Shown: piece by piece, positions 6,581 to 9,055 of the stretch
Numbering within the stretch: position 1 is the first letter of the stretch
Layout of the letters: the number at the start of each line of letters is the position of its first letter
Source of the DNA: an uncultured Pseudomonadota bacterium
GTDB taxonomy: Bacteria; Myxococcota_A; Polyangia; HGW-17
Direction: 5' to 3'
DNA: 9,055 nt
Assembly (NCBI GenBank): GCA_938004375.1
Contig: CALKWH010000392.1
Location: 1-9,055 of the forward strand
The notes under the pieces: generated by a model
Told to the model about the DNA's origin: nothing
Database searches by the model: none
Seen by the model: the letters and a program-made list of their open reading frames with translations, nothing else
Translations under genes and position numbers: made by a program

Positions 6581-7370
6581 CGGAGGGATCGGAGGAGGGC
6601 GAGCCGGCTTCGGCGGGGAGTTCACCCGGGTCGACCTGGGGCAGAGGCTCGGTGTGGTCCTGGTTCTGGACGACCCGGTCGATCATGATCAAGTACAGGT
6701 TGCACGAGCGGTTGGCCGGGTCCAATTGGAGCACCGACTCGAAGTAATGCCGGGCGTTCATCATCTGACCGCGGGAGAAGGCGATGACGCCCTTCTGGAT
6801 GATCGCGGGGACGTACTTGGGGTTCTGGTTGGTCACCAGCTCGAGCTCGACGAGGGAGTCGTCGAGCTTGCCCATCTCGCGCAGTACCTCGGCCAGCCGC
6901 GTGCGCAGGTCGATGAACGTCGGAGCCAGCGCCAGAGCCTGGCGCAGCTCGCGGGCGGCGTCCTCGAACATCTGGATTTCCTTGTAGGCCGAGGCCAGAT
7001 CCGCGTGCATGTTGGCGAGCTTGCCGCGCACGAAGGGGTCGAGCGACGAGGGCTGGTTCATCGAATGGGTGAGCGCGCGGGAGTAGACCTTGCGGGCCTC
7101 GTCGTACTTGCCCAGATCGTTGTAGGTGACCGACAGGTTGAGGGCCGCGTCGGTGTAACCCGGGTTGATGATCAGCGCCTTCTCGAAGTGCTGCTGGGCC
7201 GTGTCCATCTCGCCGCGGTGATGATAGATCACCCCCAGCATGTTGTGGACGTCGGCCATCCCATCCTTCAGTTCGAGGGCCTTGAGCAGCAGCTCGAGCG
7301 CCTTGTCGTATTCGCCGTTGGTGTAGGCGTCACGGCCCTGGGCCACGATTTTTCGAATGTCTTCACTCAC
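6567..7370 (-). CDS. Cytoplasmic tetratricopeptide (TPR) repeat protein
   Basis: A 267-residue protein made of about six TPR units at roughly residues 4-37, 38-71, 72-105, 119-152, 153-186 and 187-220, each with the helix-turn-helix pattern (for example YDKALELLLKALEL at 21-34 and HFEKALIINPGYTDAALNLS at 61-80). A short acidic, Pro/Ser-rich tail follows (238-267). There is no signal peptide or membrane helix, so it is probably a cytoplasmic scaffold. The start is a GTG at 7370 with AAGGAG 8 bases upstream. Earlier in-frame starts overlap the bamD 3' end and add a basic stretch with no TPR character. It sits 31 bases after bamD and just before the export-gate genes, so it could serve as a chaperone or adaptor for either system, but the sequence gives no specific partner. 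Confidence 0.88.
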   Translation of the reverse strand: MSEDIRKIVAQGRDAYTNGEYDKALELLLKALELKDGMADVHNMLGVIYHHRGEMDTAQQHFEKALIINPGYTDAALNLSVTYNDLGKYDEARKVYSRALTHSMNQPSSLDPFVRGKLANMHADLASAYKEIQMFEDAARELRQALALAPTFIDLRTRLAEVLREMGKLDDSLVELELVTNQNPKYVPAIIQKGVIAFSRGQMMNARHYFESVLQLDPANRSCNLYLIMIDRVVQNQDHTEPLPQVDPGELPAEAGSPSSDPSDEPL

Positions 7371-7378
7371 CGGATCGA

Positions 7379-7384
7379 CTCCTT
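7379..7384 (-). promoter_or_regulatory. Strong ribosome binding site for the TPR gene
   Basis: AAGGAG lies 8 bases before the GTG at 7370. This fixes the start at a GTG rather than at the more upstream in-frame candidates and shows the gene is translated independently of bamD. Confidence 0.8.
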
Positions 7385-7401
7385 GCCTGACGAAGGCCCC
7401 C

Positions 7402-8214
7402 TCAACGGGGCGCCTCTTTCCCGGAGGCCAGCTTCTGCCTGGCCTGGGCCAGGATGCGCGCGGCTTCGGCTGCCTGCGGACGTTTCGGATAATGTACAAT
7501 GATCTTTTGACAGAGATCAACCGCTTTCTGGGACTCACCGAGTTTGATATAGGCCCTTGAAAGGATGACGGCCGCCTCGGGAACGCGCGGAGAGTCGGGG
7601 AACTCGGTCAGGATGAACTCCATGCGGGCTCGCACGCCCTTGGTCTTTTTCTTCTTCGCGTAGAAGTTCGCGGCGTAGAACTCGTGTTTCACCAGCATCT
7701 CCCGGCTGCGGGCGTAATATTTCTTGACGCGGTCCAGGTGGGGGCTGTTCGGGTAGCGGGCCAGGAACATCTGGAAGATCATGTACGCCGCGCGCGTGTG
7801 CATCAGATCGCGCTGCTCGGCGGGGGGGAACAGGATGAAATCTCCGGGTCCCAGGCGGAAGTTGCAGTAGCCGATCCACCAGGTGGTGAGCCCCGAGGTC
7901 ACCGCTTCGTGGGTCGGGTGATCCTTCTCGAAGTCGCGGTAGGCGGTGGCGGCGGTGATGAAGTTGCCCTCTTTGCGGTGGGTGTCGGCGATGGCGAGCT
8001 CGGCCATCAGTGCGTACTGGGACAGCGGATACAGGCTGCGCACCTTCTGGAACACGGTGCGGGCGTCCTCGGGATAGTCCTTCTTGAGCCGGCGCTCACC
8101 GAACTCGTACAGCAGCCGGGGATCCTTGAGCGCGCGGGACGGGATCGTGCCGCCGCCGGAGACGGTGCAGCCGGCGAGGAAGATTACCCAGCAGAGAGCC
8201 GTGAACCGGACCAT
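7402..8214 (-). CDS. bamD: Outer membrane protein assembly factor BamD (lipoprotein)
   Basis: A 270-residue lipoprotein predicted to sit on the periplasmic face of the outer membrane and work with BamA in folding beta-barrel proteins. The N-terminus is a lipoprotein signal with lipobox LAGC (13-16), so the mature protein begins at Cys16. Five TPR-like units follow, with family landmarks: LYEFGERRLKKDYPEDARTV (35-54), a YP turn at 62-63, IFQMFLARYPNSPHLDRVKK (146-165), LVKHEFYAANFYAKKKK (174-190) and ILTEFPDSP (201-209), then YIKLGESQKAVDLCQKII (222-239). Length is near the 245-270 typical of the family. The start is supported by AGAGG 6 bases upstream, overlapping the hemW stop codon. A Lys-rich stretch at 187-192 replaces the usual small-residue turn and is slightly unusual. 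Its presence implies a diderm cell envelope. Confidence 0.92.
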   Translation of the reverse strand: MVRFTALCWVIFLAGCTVSGGGTIPSRALKDPRLLYEFGERRLKKDYPEDARTVFQKVRSLYPLSQYALMAELAIADTHRKEGNFITAATAYRDFEKDHPTHEAVTSGLTTWWIGYCNFRLGPGDFILFPPAEQRDLMHTRAAYMIFQMFLARYPNSPHLDRVKKYYARSREMLVKHEFYAANFYAKKKKTKGVRARMEFILTEFPDSPRVPEAAVILSRAYIKLGESQKAVDLCQKIIVHYPKRPQAAEAARILAQARQKLASGKEAPR

Positions 8215-8220
8215 CCAATA

Positions 8221-8225
8221 CCTCT
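8221..8225 (-). promoter_or_regulatory. bamD ribosome binding site overlapping the hemW stop
   Basis: AGAGG lies 6 bases before the bamD ATG at 8214 and overlaps the hemW TAG stop (8224-8226), a compact arrangement that suggests hemW and bamD share a transcript. Confidence 0.7.
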
Positions 8226-9010
8226 AACTTTCTTCGGGGCCGAGCCAGGCGGCGACCAGCCGCGACAGGATCGAGTCCGCGACTGGCAGCCCTTCCCGGG
8301 TCAGGCCGACACGCCCCCCGGTTTGCCACAGAAGACCCTTGTCGCGCAAGTCACAAATGCACGCCTCGTCTAGTCGGCCCCGCAGACGGGAGAGTAAAAA
8401 GCCGGCCGTGAGCCGGGTTCCGGTGAGCAGGGTTTCAATATCTGCGCCGGCTGCGTCAACCGTCTCGGATGAGGTGGCCCAGGGCGGCGGGCCTTCCCGT
8501 GGCCACGCGCAACCGTCCGCGCGGCGCACGTATTCCGTCGGATCCGCGGGCTCGGTCCAGCGCCAGGCGCCCCAACGGGAGACGGCGGCCGGGCCCACGC
8601 CCAGGTAATCCGCCCCCTCCCAGATGCGCAGGTTGTGGCGGCACTCCCGCCCGGGACGGGCCCAGTTCGAGATCTCGTAGCGCCGGTAGCCGGCGGCCGT
8701 CAGGCGATCGGCCACCAGCCTGTCCAGGGCGAGCCAGGTCTCGTCGTCGGGGAAGGTCCAGCGGCCGGCTGCGTGGTCCGCGGCCAGGGGCGTCCCGGGC
8801 GCGAGGGTGAGCCCATAGCAGGAGACGTGCTCGGGCGCCAGGGCGGTGAGGTGCGCGAGGTCGGCGGCCAGCTCGTCCGGACCCTGGCCCGGGAGCGCGA
8901 ACATGAGGTCGAGGTTGAGGTTGTCGATCCCGCCGGCGCGCAGCCGGGACACCGCCTCGACGGCGCGCTCCGGGGTGTGTCGCCGCCCCAGCGGGCCTGC
9001 GCAGATGAAC
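8224..9010 (-). CDS. hemW: Radical SAM family heme chaperone HemW, 5'-truncated at contig end
   Basis: About 261 C-terminal residues of HemW, a radical-SAM protein related to oxygen-independent coproporphyrinogen III oxidase and known as a heme-binding chaperone. Visible landmarks are LGRRHTPERA, NLDLMFALPG, then LTALAPEHVSCYGLTLAPGT, YEISNWARPGRECRHN and the following YLGVGP, and the C-terminal winged-helix-like part ending GLPVADSILSRL. Full-length members have roughly 375-400 residues, so about the first third is missing, including the CxxxCxxC motif that binds the radical-SAM cluster. Homology continues upstream of the GTG at 8952, so that GTG is not the true start. The loss is caused by the contig ending in adapter sequence, not by a biological truncation. 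The six residues just before LGRRH fit the family poorly; a one-base error near the G run at 8993-8995 is possible. It is followed closely by bamD. Confidence 0.92.
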
Positions 9011-9055
9011 AGATCGGAAGAGCGTCGTGTAGGGAAAGAGTGTAGATCTCGGTGG
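9011..9055. other. Illumina TruSeq adapter read-through (sequencing artefact)
   Basis: The sequence begins AGATCGGAAGAGCGTCGTGT and continues to the window end, matching the reverse complement of the Illumina TruSeq universal adapter, recognised from memory at all 45 positions. A plus-strand reading of it gives the peptide ending GRASCRERV, commonly seen in contaminated protein databases. It is not genomic. Confidence 0.97.

Noticed and set aside
6581..6625. Longer GTG start for the FliO-like gene giving a Pro-rich N-terminus
   Set aside because: It would overlap the TPR gene by about 60 bases and the added residues look like out-of-frame translation of the TPR tail. It cannot be fully excluded because no start has a clear ribosome-binding site.
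7389..7412. GC-rich hairpin (GCCCC...GGGGGC) around the bamD stop, considered as a terminator
   Set aside because: The stem is short, there is no T tract after it, and the TPR gene follows 31 bases later with its own ribosome-binding site.
8635..9045. Plus-strand frame ending in a GRASCRERV peptide
   Set aside because: It is antisense to hemW and its end is translated adapter, a known contamination signature.

Overview
The window looks like one end of a metagenomic or draft short-read contig from a GC-rich, Gram-negative, probably anaerobic or facultative bacterium. A BamD-type outer-membrane assembly lipoprotein indicates a diderm. An oxygen-sensitive type of iron-sulfur ATPase (BadF/HgdC-like activase) indicates an anaerobic lifestyle. 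The GC-rich coding style and gene content would fit a deltaproteobacterial-type lineage (Myxococcota/Desulfobacterota-like) or a related uncultured phylum, but nothing here fixes the taxonomy. All seven genes lie on the minus strand, so the order below follows transcription, from high to low coordinates.

Region 1 (9055 to 6567), housekeeping and envelope: the last 45 bases (9011-9055) are Illumina TruSeq adapter, not biology. They cut off the 5' part of hemW, a radical-SAM heme chaperone. Nine bases after hemW comes bamD, an outer-membrane lipoprotein of the Bam complex, and then a cytoplasmic six-repeat TPR protein that starts at a GTG with a strong ribosome-binding site.

Region 2 (6580 to 4425), type III export gate: a FliO-like membrane protein is followed by FliP/SctR, FliQ/SctS and FliR/SctT. 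These form the core of the export gate used by flagella and by injectisomes. Spacing is extremely tight (a 4-base ATGA overlap, then gaps of 4 and 2 bases), so the genes are almost certainly co-transcribed and probably translationally coupled, perhaps as one operon with hemW-bamD-TPR. FliP lacks the flagellar-type signal sequence and carries injectisome-like motifs, yet a FliO-like gene precedes it. FlhB/SctU does not follow.

Region 3 (4424 to 4290): a 135-base AT-rich gap with candidate promoters, a palindrome and a tandem 19-base direct repeat. It probably starts a separate transcription unit.

Region 4 (4289 to 87): a giant 1400-residue protein with two BadF/HgdC-type ATPase modules in tandem, a Cys-rich linker, a DUF2229-like region and a 2-hydroxyacyl-CoA-dehydratase-like C-terminal region. 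It resembles an ATP-driven low-potential electron-transfer machine in a single chain. Downstream (1-86) is a GATTTC/GATTTG hexamer repeat, where the contig ends.

No tRNA, rRNA, CRISPR array, insertion sequence or transposase was seen.
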